The notes below the pieces were generated by a model. The model was not told the origin of the DNA, did no database searches, and worked only from the letters and a program-made list of their open reading frames with translations. A program made the translations under genes and the position numbers. Shown here piece by piece: positions 37,102 to 45,172 of a stretch of DNA of 64,000 bases. The stretch comes from Fischerella sp. PCC 9605 (GTDB lineage: Bacteria > Cyanobacteriota > Cyanobacteriia > Cyanobacteriales > Nostocaceae). Location of the stretch: the NCBI RefSeq assembly GCF_000517105.1, contig NZ_KI912148.1, forward strand, positions 1,234,518 through 1,298,517. The letters are read 5' to 3'. Positions within the stretch are counted from its first letter, which is position 1. Each line of letters starts with the position of its first letter.

Positions 37102-39429
37102 ATGTCATTTGAACCTAAAGTTAATGTTCTGTTGGTAGATGACCATCCAGAAAATTTGCTGGCCCTGGAGGCGATTTTGGGTAGCCTCGGTCAAAACTTG
37201 GTCAGGGCAACATCAGGAGCAGAAGCCCTGCGACACTTACTTAATCAAGATTTTGCTGTAATCTTGTTGGATGTGCAGATGCCAGATATGGACGGGTTCG
37301 AGACAGCAGCCCTAATTCGACAACGAGAGCGATCGCGGCATACGCCCATAATTTTCATCACGGCATTCAGCACCAATGACAACATGGTGTTTAGAGGATA
37401 TTCTCTCGGCGCAGTAGACTACCTATTTAAGCCTATAGAAGCAGAAATATTGAAATCTAAGGTAGCAGCCTTTATTGATTTGTTCCAGAAAAGTGCCGAA
37501 GTGAAGCGACAAGCCGCACAACTAGCAGCAATGAATGCTGAACTCAAAAAACGCGAAGAGATGTTTCGGTCTTTAAGCGCTTGTTCGCCAGTAGGTATAT
37601 TTCTTACAGATATGCATGGTAGATGTACTTATACCAACCCTTGTTACCAGGCTATTTTTGGTTTGACGCCAGAGGAGAGTTTAGACGAAGGTTGGACGCA
37701 AAGAATTCATGATGAAGACCAACAACATGTAATTGCAAACTGGTATGCCGCAGCAGCTCAAGGCCAGGAATACAAAGGCGAGTTTCGCATCATCACCCCA
37801 GAAGGAATAGAGCGCTGGATTTACGTGTCGACATCTCCGATGCGTTCGGAAGAAAGCAAAGTCATCGGTTTTGCTGGCACATCAGAAGACATTACAGAGC
37901 GTAAAAAAGCTGAAGAAGAACATATTAAATTGATCCGTGAACAAACAGCACGAAAAGAAGCTGAGACAGCAAATCGCCTCAAAGATGAATTTTTAGCCAC
38001 TCTCTCTCACGAACTACGCACACCGTTAACAGCAATACTCGGTTGGGCAAGACTGTTGCGCCAGGGGAAATTAAATGAGGAAGCGATTACCCGTGCCATA
38101 GAAACTATTGAACGCAATGCAACTTTGCAGGCGCAACTAATAGAAGATATTTTAGATGTCTCCCGGATTATGCGAGGTAAACTCAATCTCAATATGTGTC
38201 CGGTGAATCTGGCAACCGTAATTTCAACAGTTGTAAATAGCGCCCGTCTGGAAGCAGAAGCAAAAAAAATTCAACTTGAATATGTAATTGAACCCACTGA
38301 AGCAGAAGACACGGAGACACGGAGAGACGGAGACGCGGGGAATATTTTTGATAATTTCTCCGCGTCTCCGCGTCCCCCCTTCTCCGCATCAACAGAAGCC
38401 TCCTCGTCTCCTCCCCTCCCCGCGTCTTCTTTGATCGTCTCAGGAGATTCCAACCGCTTACAGCAAGTTGTGTGGAATTTGCTTAGCAATGCTATTAAGT
38501 TCACATCTGCCGGCGGTAAGGTAGAGGTGCGATTGTCAGCGCATGGGGCAAGGGGCATGGGGCAAAGGATCATGGAAATTTCCAATGCCCAATGCCCAAT
38601 TCCCAATGCCCAATTCCCAATTTCCTATGCCCAAATCACCATCAGTGATACAGGTGTTGGCATTAGCCCAGATTTTCTCCCTCATGTTTTCGATCGCTTT
38701 CGCCAAGCAGATGGCAGCATCACTAGAAACTACGGTGGACTAGGATTGGGACTGGCGATCGTGCATTATTTGGTGGAAATGCATGGTGGTAGCGTTCATG
38801 CTGATAGTCCGGGGGTGGGGCAAGGAGCAACATTTACTGTGAGGCTGCCACTTTTAGAAATGGGGGAGGAACTTGTTGAGAACACCCCCAGTCGGGGGTT
38901 AGCAAATCAGGCATGTGCTATTGTTCCGCAAGTTGAGATAAATTCGAGGAAAGTGGCCATTGTTCCTGAAAAGTGGCGAGTAAAACAAGGGGAAGAGATC
39001 AAGAATATTGTTCCCCCCTCCTGTTTTCCAGAATCACCCTTGAGCGATCTGCAAGTGTTAGTAGTAGATGACGATGCTGATACACGAGACTATGTTTGCA
39101 CCGTTCTGCAAGAATGCGGAGCAAAAGTAACAGCTGTGGCTTCAGTGCGCTTAGCACTTTTAGCCCTAGAACAATCACAGCCAGATGTCCTGATCAGTGA
39201 TATCAGTATGCCAGAAGAAGATGGCTACACACTGATCCGTCAACTGCGAAATTTAGAAGCAGAGAAGGGAGGACATCTACCTGCAATTGCATTAACAGCA
39301 TATGCTAGACCCCAAGATTGCCAGCAGGCGTTAGAGTCAGGCTTCCAGATGTATGTTTCTAAACCAGTCGAGCCAACCCAATTGATTAATTCGGTGGCAA
39401 AACTGATGCAACGCAATTGTATTGTGTGA
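37102..39429 (+). CDS. Hybrid histidine kinase: receiver-PAS-HisKA-HATPase-receiver
   Basis: A 775-residue soluble kinase. The N-terminal receiver (residues 7-125, Asp57 in [13 protein letters not shown]) is followed by a PAS/PAC domain (~150-275), HisKA ([13 protein letters not shown], His303), HATPase ([32 protein letters not shown]) and a C-terminal receiver (~652-775, Asp700 in [12 protein letters not shown]). Two in-frame segments look like inserted repeats: 38298-38435 (Ser/Pro-rich, before the N box) and 38541-38637 ([13 protein letters not shown], inside the ATPase domain before the DTGVG box). The second lies in a folded domain, so activity is worth testing. It ends the CheR/CheB/kinase cluster. 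Confidence 0.9.
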   Translation: MSFEPKVNVLLVDDHPENLLALEAILGSLGQNLVRATSGAEALRHLLNQDFAVILLDVQMPDMDGFETAALIRQRERSRHTPIIFITAFSTNDNMVFRGYSLGAVDYLFKPIEAEILKSKVAAFIDLFQKSAEVKRQAAQLAAMNAELKKREEMFRSLSACSPVGIFLTDMHGRCTYTNPCYQAIFGLTPEESLDEGWTQRIHDEDQQHVIANWYAAAAQGQEYKGEFRIITPEGIERWIYVSTSPMRSEESKVIGFAGTSEDITERKKAEEEHIKLIREQTARKEAETANRLKDEFLATLSHELRTPLTAILGWARLLRQGKLNEEAITRAIETIERNATLQAQLIEDILDVSRIMRGKLNLNMCPVNLATVISTVVNSARLEAEAKKIQLEYVIEPTEAEDTETRRDGDAGNIFDNFSASPRPPFSASTEASSSPPLPASSLIVSGDSNRLQQVVWNLLSNAIKFTSAGGKVEVRLSAHGARGMGQRIMEISNAQCPIPNAQFPISYAQITISDTGVGISPDFLPHVFDRFRQADGSITRNYGGLGLGLAIVHYLVEMHGGSVHADSPGVGQGATFTVRLPLLEMGEELVENTPSRGLANQACAIVPQVEINSRKVAIVPEKWRVKQGEEIKNIVPPSCFPESPLSDLQVLVVDDDADTRDYVCTVLQECGAKVTAVASVRLALLALEQSQPDVLISDISMPEEDGYTLIRQLRNLEAEKGGHLPAIALTAYARPQDCQQALESGFQMYVSKPVEPTQLINSVAKLMQRNCIV
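38298..38435. repeat. Repeat-derived in-frame insertion 1 in the second hybrid kinase
   Basis: ACGGAGACACGGAGAGACGG and its complement CTCCGCGTCTCCGCGTCC form an inverted pair like the spacer repeat at 43258-43330. It adds about 46 residues between HisKA and the ATPase N box without a frameshift. Confidence 0.75.
38541..38637. repeat. Repeat-derived in-frame insertion 2 in the second hybrid kinase
   Basis: GCATGGGGCA repeats, then tandem CCAATGCCCAATTCC units, give [13 protein letters not shown]-type protein within the ATPase domain, between the N box and DTGVGIS. Confidence 0.75.
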
Positions 39430-39430
39430 A

Positions 39431-39560
39431 TGTGTTGTTTGTTGGTGGTTGTTTGTTGGTAGTTGGTTGTTCCAAACAACAAACAACTACCCTCCGGGTT
39501 CGCCAGTCGCTCATGGGGGAAACCCCCTTTCTGCGCGCTGGCTCACCAACTACCAACAAT
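39431..39560. repeat. GTTGTTTG / CAAACAAC inverted repeat with nested dispersed repeat
   Basis: GTTGGTAGTTGGTTG pairs with CAACAAACAACTACC-type sequence; a GC-rich block (CTCCGGGTTCGCCAGTCGC onward) interrupts the second arm, which resumes with CAACTACCAACAATTCC. It lies between convergent genes and may act as a terminator. Confidence 0.6.
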
Positions 39561-39562
39561 TC

Positions 39563-40651
39563 CTAAACCAAATCAGGAAACATCTCTTGTACGGCGGGAT
39601 GTACCAAGCGATGATTTTGCACATTCACACCCTTAGCTAATGCAGGGTTAGTTTTGAGTGCCCCTATTCCCTGATTTGCTAATTGCACTACATATGGTAG
39701 AGTACTGTTGTTGAGTGCCTGAGTTGCCGTCCAAGGAACTGCCCCTGGCATATTAGGAACGCCGTAATGTAATACACCTTCTTCTAGATAAACTGGGTTG
39801 GTATGAGTTGTAGCGTGCATGGTTTCCACACAACCACCTTGGTCAACAGCTACATCAACTATTACCGAACCAGGTCGCATCTGTTTAACAAACTCCCGAG
39901 ATACAAGAACAGGTGCTCTCCGCCCCGTCACCAAAACCGCACCAATCAGTAGATCTGCTTCGCGGACGGTTGCTTCAATATGAGCAGAGTTACTGTAAAG
40001 CAGTTCCACTCTTGAACCAAATAAGGTTTCTAAGTAGCCCAAGCGTTCTACGTTCACATCCAAAATCTGAACGCTAGCTCCCATACCGACAGCAATTTTA
40101 GCGGCTTCTGTACCAACTACGCCGCCACCTAAAACCACTACTCTGCCGGGTCTAACTCCAGGAACCCCGCTTAAGAGCACTCCTCTACCACCTTGCTGGC
40201 GTTCTAAGAATCTTGCTCCGAACTGCACTGCCAACCGACCAGCAACAATGCTCATCGGTGTTAGCAAGGGTAATCTGTTCGCACCAGGTTGTTCGACTGT
40301 TTCGTAGGCGATCGCACATACGCCACAATCAATTAAATTTTCGGTCAACTTCCGGTCAGCCGCTAAGTGTAAATATGTAAATAATATTTGTCCTTTTTGC
40401 AAAAATTTATACTCCCAAATTTGCGGCTCCTTGACTTTGATCACTAACTCTCGATTCCAGGCAGCTTCTGGAGATGGGACGATTTCCGCACCTGCCATTT
40501 TGTAATCATCATCCGTAAATCCAGCAGCAGCGCCTGCTTGAGTTTCCACAAAGATAGCATGACCGCTTTCTTTTAGTACCCTAACACTAGAAGGACTCAA
40601 CCCAACTCGAAACTCTTGATCCTTAGTTTCTTTGGGAACACCTATATCCAT
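39563..40651 (-). CDS. ald: Alanine dehydrogenase
   Basis: An NAD-dependent enzyme interconverting alanine with pyruvate plus ammonium. The N-terminus MDIGVPKETKDQEFRVGLSP, KVKEPQ and YLHLAADR are family signatures, and the Rossmann motif VVVLGGGVVGTEAAKIAVGM is clear. Length is 362 residues, as in other Ald proteins; the lack of a C-terminal extension argues against transhydrogenase alpha. In heterocystous cyanobacteria Ald has been linked to diazotrophic nitrogen handling. The gene stands alone, convergent with the kinase cluster. Confidence 0.93.
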   Translation of the reverse strand: MDIGVPKETKDQEFRVGLSPSSVRVLKESGHAIFVETQAGAAAGFTDDDYKMAGAEIVPSPEAAWNRELVIKVKEPQIWEYKFLQKGQILFTYLHLAADRKLTENLIDCGVCAIAYETVEQPGANRLPLLTPMSIVAGRLAVQFGARFLERQQGGRGVLLSGVPGVRPGRVVVLGGGVVGTEAAKIAVGMGASVQILDVNVERLGYLETLFGSRVELLYSNSAHIEATVREADLLIGAVLVTGRRAPVLVSREFVKQMRPGSVIVDVAVDQGGCVETMHATTHTNPVYLEEGVLHYGVPNMPGAVPWTATQALNNSTLPYVVQLANQGIGALKTNPALAKGVNVQNHRLVHPAVQEMFPDLV

Positions 40652-41086
40652 TTACTGCCCCTAATTAATTTTTGTTTAGCTTTAGTTTGTCAGTCTTATC
40701 CCCGATCTGTTGAATCAGAGACTACGAAATTTACCTGATATCAGTTTTGAGATAGTTGCAACTAATAATCACAGCATAACTTCCTTGCTGCCTAGCTGCC
40801 TTCTGTCTTTTGCCTCATCCAACTTCCGATTGGCAGAAGCGACAGCAGAATTATGTATGCCTTTTGGTACAAATATTATGTTGCATTCTTCCAAAAAGAT
40901 GGTATTTTCTTGTTTTGACACCATCTACTGTACTTCAAACTTTTATTCTTGACGATTTCCAGAGTCTTTCTAAAATATATTAAGAATAGTAAAAAAACGT
41001 AAAACTGTAATTGAGCTATATAGCTCAATTTGCATGGCTATCAAAGCATCTACTAATTTTCATTTCTCAACAAGAGGTTTTCCCAA
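40652..41086. other. Spacer upstream of ald and the hli gene
   Basis: A divergent promoter region. No credible ORF. It contains the palindrome at 41009-41030; I found no clear NtcA box or HLR1 element. Confidence 0.4.
41009..41030. promoter_or_regulatory. 22-bp perfect palindrome upstream of hli gene
   Basis: The core TTGAGCTATATAGCTCAA extends one base each side as AA/TT and is centred about 67 bp before the hli ATG. Its position suits an operator; the regulator is unknown. Confidence 0.4.
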
Positions 41087-41260
41087 ATGATTACACAACC
41101 ACAGCCGAGCGTTACACCCAAGCTAGAAGAGCCAAAATTTGGATTTAACGAATATGCCGAGCGCTTGAATGGTAGAGCTGCAATGATTGGCTTTATCCTG
41201 ATGGTGGTGATAGAGTATGTCACCGACAAAGGTGTGTTATCATGGCTCGGTCTGAAGTAA
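41087..41260 (+). CDS. hli: High-light-inducible protein (Hli/Scp)
   Basis: A 57-residue one-helix thylakoid protein of the LHC superfamily. The chlorophyll-binding motif is ERLNGRAAMIGFILMVVIEY (ExxNxRxAMxGF), preceded by a hydrophilic N-terminus with FGFNEYAERLN. AAGAGG lies 9 nt before the ATG. Hli proteins bind chlorophyll and carotenoid and protect photosystem assembly under light stress. The gene was too short for the usual size limits but is certain from the motif. Confidence 0.95.
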   Translation: MITQPQPSVTPKLEEPKFGFNEYAERLNGRAAMIGFILMVVIEYVTDKGVLSWLGLK

Positions 41261-41593
41261 GCTTCTCAAAAAGCACTGCTGTGCTTATTGCAAGTTAGCG
41301 ATGAAAGAAATTCTAGCCAGCTGGATATTCCAGCTGGTTTCGGGTATTACAACTTTGCTAATTTGTTTTCATGATTAATTCCTAAAATGACTTACTGCGA
41401 TCCGATGGCTAACCTTGCTGATGTTTACTTTTTTACTCACTCTCCGGAAGCCACTTAGAAGTACTTTACAGTAGTGTTCTTACCTAACTAAATAAAATTA
41501 TAATGTTTATATGCCCTGATTCAGGGCAGCAGTTGCGGGTGAGGGATTCTCAGTAATTTTACACAAAGGTGAACTAAAATAAACCAAGCTGTG
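41261..41593. other. Spacer with a hairpin after the hli gene
   Basis: CCAGCTGG / CCAGCTGG with a 5-nt loop (41317-41337) follows the hli stop by about 55 bp and may stabilise the transcript end. No gene is seen. Confidence 0.45.
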
Positions 41594-41896
41594 ATGAATG
41601 CTGTAAATGCTGTATTGCCTCGATTTTTAAAGTCTGCCTACCGAAAAGAACCCTTAATCAGTGTATTAATTACGATAGGAGTGGTAGATGCGCTGATCGG
41701 TGGATTTGACGACAAATGGTCTTTGTTTGCTTTTGGCTTGGGAACAGCAGGGATGACGCTTTTATTTAAATTTTGGCGCAGTCAACAGCGTCGCCCCATA
41801 CCTGATGAGCCTGTGGTACAACATTACTTACCTTCCCACTCTTCCAGCCCAACTTTACCAATGTTGAGCATTTCCAAGAAAAAGCCACCTCAGTAG
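41594..41896 (+). CDS. Small membrane protein of unknown function
   Basis: A 100-residue protein with two probable membrane segments (EPLISVLITIGVVDALIGGF and LFAFGLGTAGMTLLFKFW), then a Pro/Ser-rich basic tail. An in-frame GTG lies one codon upstream of the ATG. It looks like a conserved cyanobacterial hypothetical protein; no domain is recognised. It is followed by the WD40 gene on the same strand. Confidence 0.65.
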   Translation: MNAVNAVLPRFLKSAYRKEPLISVLITIGVVDALIGGFDDKWSLFAFGLGTAGMTLLFKFWRSQQRRPIPDEPVVQHYLPSHSSSPTLPMLSISKKKPPQ

Positions 41897-42050
41897 ATTT
41901 TGGATTTAGATCCTTCTTTTTGCTCAGGACGCTTTGCGTTTTAGATTTGAGACTAGGGAATTTGCGGAGCATCGCTAAATTCCTATTTTTACGCTTGTGG
42001 GGCGATGTTTTCTTGCCCTACAACTGAAAGTAAGTATTAAGCGATCGCCC

Positions 42051-43130
42051 ATGAATATTAGTTACAATAAATACTTAATAGCAGGTGCTGTGAGTATAGC
42101 CGTGCTATCTCAAATACCATCTGTAACTCCTGCTACTGCTAAAGTTGATGTTAAACCTAACTCCCAAGCTACTAGTACTCTTGTTCATCCCCAGTTAGTT
42201 TATATACTCAAAGAACATTCGGGAAGCGTTAAATCTCTAGCATTCGCTCCTGATAACCAAACTCTTGTTAGCGGCGGTTCAGAAAACGATGGTGTCATCC
42301 GTTTGTGGAGTGCAAAAACAGGCAAACGAATTGGAATCATTCGCAAAGCCCAAAAAACAACCGTTGAATCAGTGCTGATTTCCCCAAATGGTCTAACTCT
42401 AGCTAGCTGTAGTAATGATTACACCATTAATCTTTGGAACCTAAAAACCAATAAATTTAGCCGTTCCTTTATCGGGCATAGCAGTAACGTGCTATCTCTA
42501 GCTGTAACTCCTGATGGAAAAATCCTCGCCAGTGGTGGTTTAGATGGCATTCGCCTATGGGATTTGATTCAACAGCGGCCGTTGGCTACTTTAGTACACT
42601 ACAACAACATCTCTAAAATAGCGATTAGTCCTGGTGGTCAAATCCTCGCCAGTGGTGACACTAAAGGTATGGTGAAACTGTGGAATTTGAATTCTGGTCA
42701 ACTTATCCGTGAGTTTACAGCCCATACTAAAGTAATTAGCGGTATAGCTTTCACACCAGATGATCAAACTCTAGTTACTGCTAGTCATGATGGCACAATT
42801 AAACTTTGGAATGCCAAAACTGGAGATTTAGTTAGTACTCTCACAGCAGACAAAAACTGGATGAGTCACAGAGATTGGATCAATGCGATCGCTATCAATC
42901 CAAATGGTCGTATTTTAGCTAGTGGTGGCAAACAAGGCATAGTAAAATTATGGGATTTGACTACAGGAAAATTACTCAATACACTTGACGGACATACTGA
43001 TTGGGTAAGTGCGATCGCTTTTAGCCCTGATGGACAAATGCTTGCCAGTGGCGGATACGACAAAAAAATTATGATTTGGCGCAGTCATCCGATTTTGGAT
43101 TTTGGATGGGTGGATTGGCTCCACAGATAA
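42051..43130 (+). CDS. Exported seven-bladed WD40 repeat protein
   Basis: A 359-residue protein. A signal peptide (KYLIAGAVSIAVLSQIPSVT, cleavage near ATA) precedes seven WD40 repeats, each ending in IRLW, INLW, VKLW, IKLW or IMIW, enough for one complete beta-propeller. The ATG at 42051 was chosen because it starts the signal peptide; the frame opens upstream at 41997 without one. Most cyanobacterial WD40 proteins are cytoplasmic and fused to NTPase or kinase domains, so an exported single propeller suggests a periplasmic scaffold or ligand-binding role. The partner is unknown. Confidence 0.85.
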   Translation: MNISYNKYLIAGAVSIAVLSQIPSVTPATAKVDVKPNSQATSTLVHPQLVYILKEHSGSVKSLAFAPDNQTLVSGGSENDGVIRLWSAKTGKRIGIIRKAQKTTVESVLISPNGLTLASCSNDYTINLWNLKTNKFSRSFIGHSSNVLSLAVTPDGKILASGGLDGIRLWDLIQQRPLATLVHYNNISKIAISPGGQILASGDTKGMVKLWNLNSGQLIREFTAHTKVISGIAFTPDDQTLVTASHDGTIKLWNAKTGDLVSTLTADKNWMSHRDWINAIAINPNGRILASGGKQGIVKLWDLTTGKLLNTLDGHTDWVSAIAFSPDGQMLASGGYDKKIMIWRSHPILDFGWVDWLHR

Positions 43131-43821
43131 ATCTGGGGGCTTGTACCCTGCTCGGAATGATTGGTCAAACCAAGTAAATCATTATTCTGTTGACTACCAA
43201 CTGGTTGGAGATCAAGCCGCGTGGGCGGGTTCCCCGACTTGGGCGGACTGGCGTTGGGAGACGCGGAGAAATGATCGGAAACTCTCGACCTGTCACCGTG
43301 TTCCCGCGTCCCCGTGTCCTCCTCATCCCCCTTTCGTCTCCCCATAGAGACAATTTCTGAATACTAAATCGACATTCTAGGGGGTATCAAGCAAAATATT
43401 TGATACTTCTCATATATCCTCTATGGTTAAGAAAAGGTTATCTAAAATATAAAAATAATTAAAAATTTGATTGATAAATATCTCTGTATTTTTTAAATAC
43501 ATGTAATTAAAAAACTATTTATAAAGCTAAGTAGGCGGACATAATTAAACGTCAAATGCCAATCAGTGAAACCTTTTCAGGAAGCAGCTTTTCTCTTCTG
43601 TCTCCTGCTTTCTAACTATTTGATTATTTACTATTACGTGAAATAGACTTTTCTGAAAAATGAAATATAACATTCATTTTTATGTACCTAAAATTACTCA
43701 ATTTTTCTGGAAATATTTATTTGCTGCGATTAAAGTTTTATTAGGTTAGAAATATAAACTCTAGTCTGTCTCAGGAAAATTTCTAAGACTTGAAAAGATT
43801 TTGAATTTTGAGGAGTCTACT
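43131..43821. other. Spacer with dispersed repeats then AT-rich leader region, no gene
   Basis: 43180-43345 holds GC-rich repeats (GGAGACGCGGAG and the complementary GCGTCCCCGTGTCC type, as inside the kinase gene at 38298). 43350-43800 is very AT-rich, with no ORF, and probably carries the promoter of the leader-peptide gene. Confidence 0.5.
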
Positions 43822-44118
43822 ATGAGACATCCATTTCACTTAGAGGTTGCTGAAATTAAAGCAACAGGTTTGATTTTTGAGGAACTGAGTAACGATGAGA
43901 GCGAGAAAATCTCGGGAGGATCTTTCTCCTCTGATTTTTTTGCTGGTTTTGGTGACTTTGATGTTTGGAAACTTAGTTTTGGGACTACTAAGCCTTCAGA
44001 TGAAAAGCAGCAAGGAGTAACAAAAGTTACTGATATACCCGGAGGAAAACAATACACGTATATAAATCACCAAAAGGAAGTCAAACAAGACCACTACAGA
44101 GACTTCCAAGCATACTAA
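43822..44118 (+). CDS. Double-glycine leader precursor peptide, bacteriocin-like
   Basis: A 98-residue protein. The first 33 residues form a double-glycine leader (MRHPFHLEVAEIKATGLIFE, then ELSNDESEKISGG). C39-peptidase ABC transporters cleave such leaders after GG, here between Gly33 and Ser34. The 65-residue remainder has no Cys, so lanthionine or disulfide crosslinks are excluded; it is rich in aromatic and charged residues (SSDFFAGFGDFDVWKLSFG). GAGGAG lies 7 nt before the ATG, so the start is firm. No transporter, maturase or immunity gene is next to it. It could be a bacteriocin, a signal peptide or another exported protein. Confidence 0.7.
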   Translation: MRHPFHLEVAEIKATGLIFEELSNDESEKISGGSFSSDFFAGFGDFDVWKLSFGTTKPSDEKQQGVTKVTDIPGGKQYTYINHQKEVKQDHYRDFQAY

Positions 44119-44271
44119 GAGAAAATGCTGCTGGAAAATACCAGTTGCTACCACTGTTGTTAACAGTTAGAGGAATTGTGTTGGTTTTGATAATTTTGCT
44201 TTTAAAAATTAATCAATCCAACTGAGGCCTCTTGCATGAATTATCCTCGTTATTCTCCTGGGCTAAAGCTA

Positions 44272-44298
44272 AAACCCGCTTGGACGGGTTTTTTACTT
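44272..44298 (+). terminator. Intrinsic terminator downstream of the leader-peptide gene
   Basis: AAACCCG and CGGGTTT form a stem with a 6-nt loop, followed by TTTTACTTTTTT. It is well placed to end the leader-peptide transcript. Confidence 0.7.
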
Positions 44299-44411
44299 TT
44301 TTTAATACCAAATCCGTATTCAATACCTCTTTTTTCTCACAGGCTAGAAACCTGGGGCTATGCAAAAAGAGACTTTATCAAGCGAATTTAGCATATACCA
44401 GCTACGTAATT

Positions 44412-44437
44412 CTAATAAAAAACCCCCTGAGGGGGTT
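44412..44437 (-). terminator. Intrinsic terminator of the cta (oxidase) operon
   Basis: On the minus strand AACCCCCTCAGGGGGTT is followed by TTTTATT, 30 bp after the ctaE stop codon. It should end the ctaC-ctaD-ctaE transcript. Confidence 0.75.
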
Positions 44438-44466
44438 GAAGAAGAGGGTAGAGTAAAAAGTAATAC

Positions 44467-45090
44467 TCAAAGAATATACAGCAATCCGAACAGAATGATC
44501 CAAATGACGTCAACAAAGTGCCAATAGATTTCGGCGGCTTCTATACCAAAGTGCTTTTCTTTGCTGTAGTGGCCGGGTTTGAGCGATCGCCACAACACAG
44601 CCAGAATAGCTAGCACACCAATGGTAACGTGCAGTCCGTGGAAGCCTGTCAAAACGAAAAATGCACTGGCAAATAAGTTGGTAGTCAGGCCAAATTCTAG
44701 GTGGTAGTATTCATACATCTGCCCCGCCAAGAAAATAATCCCCATCACGGCAGTAATTGCAAACCACATTTGCATACCCCGCACATTGTTCTTTTTGATG
44801 GCGGTATCAGCATTGTGGATGACAAAACTGCTAGAAATCAGGTTTATAGTGTTGATTCCAGGAAGCAGCAGTTCTAATTCTGGAGTGCCTTCTGGGGGCC
44901 AAGCAGGTAATGTAGAACGGAAAGCTAGATATGCTCCGAACAGGCCCATAAAAATCATTCCTTCGGCAATTAGGAACACAATTAGCCCAAAGAGACGATA
45001 ATCTGGATGTTCTTCGTGGTGAGCAGCAGCTTCCGCTGTGTGGTGGTAATTTAGGGCTGTTTTTGCTGGGTCAATTGTTTGTTGACTCAT
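44467..45090 (-). CDS. ctaE: Cytochrome c oxidase subunit III
   Basis: A 207-residue membrane protein of the short, five-helix subunit III type. LFGLIVFLIAEGMIFMGLFG, INLISSSFVIHNADTA and TGFHGLHVTIGVLAIL are family segments. It is the last gene of the ctaC-ctaD-ctaE operon. Subunit III supports proton uptake stability and assembly. An 82-bp TGATGAA-type repeat separates it from ctaD. Confidence 0.93.
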   Translation of the reverse strand: MSQQTIDPAKTALNYHHTAEAAAHHEEHPDYRLFGLIVFLIAEGMIFMGLFGAYLAFRSTLPAWPPEGTPELELLLPGINTINLISSSFVIHNADTAIKKNNVRGMQMWFAITAVMGIIFLAGQMYEYYHLEFGLTTNLFASAFFVLTGFHGLHVTIGVLAILAVLWRSLKPGHYSKEKHFGIEAAEIYWHFVDVIWIILFGLLYIL

Positions 45091-45099
45091 GAATCTTTT

Positions 45100-45172
45100 T
45101 TGAATGATGAATTGTGAATGATGAATGATGAATGATGAATGCTGAATTCATCATTCATCATTCATCCTTTAT
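45100..45172. repeat. STRR heptamers (TGATGAA) between ctaD and ctaE
   Basis: TGAATGATGAATGATGAATG and a complementary TCATCATTCATCATTCATCC segment form a hairpin-capable heptamer array filling the operon spacer. Confidence 0.75.

Larger units (their letters stand above)
44119..44466. other. Spacer between convergent genes with two terminators
   Basis: Apart from the terminators at 44272-44298 and 44412-44437 nothing is recognised. Confidence 0.5.

Noticed and set aside
40710-40952. 80-residue ORF upstream of the hli gene
   Set aside because: Irregular composition with scattered Cys, no ribosome site, located in a divergent promoter spacer.
40980-41010. HLR1 (RpaB-binding) element upstream of the hli gene
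   Set aside because: CGTAA and TGTAA are 8 bp apart instead of the required 10-bp direct-repeat spacing.
44232-44456. 74-residue ORF between the leader-peptide gene and ctaE
   Set aside because: It runs through both terminators and has no coding signature.
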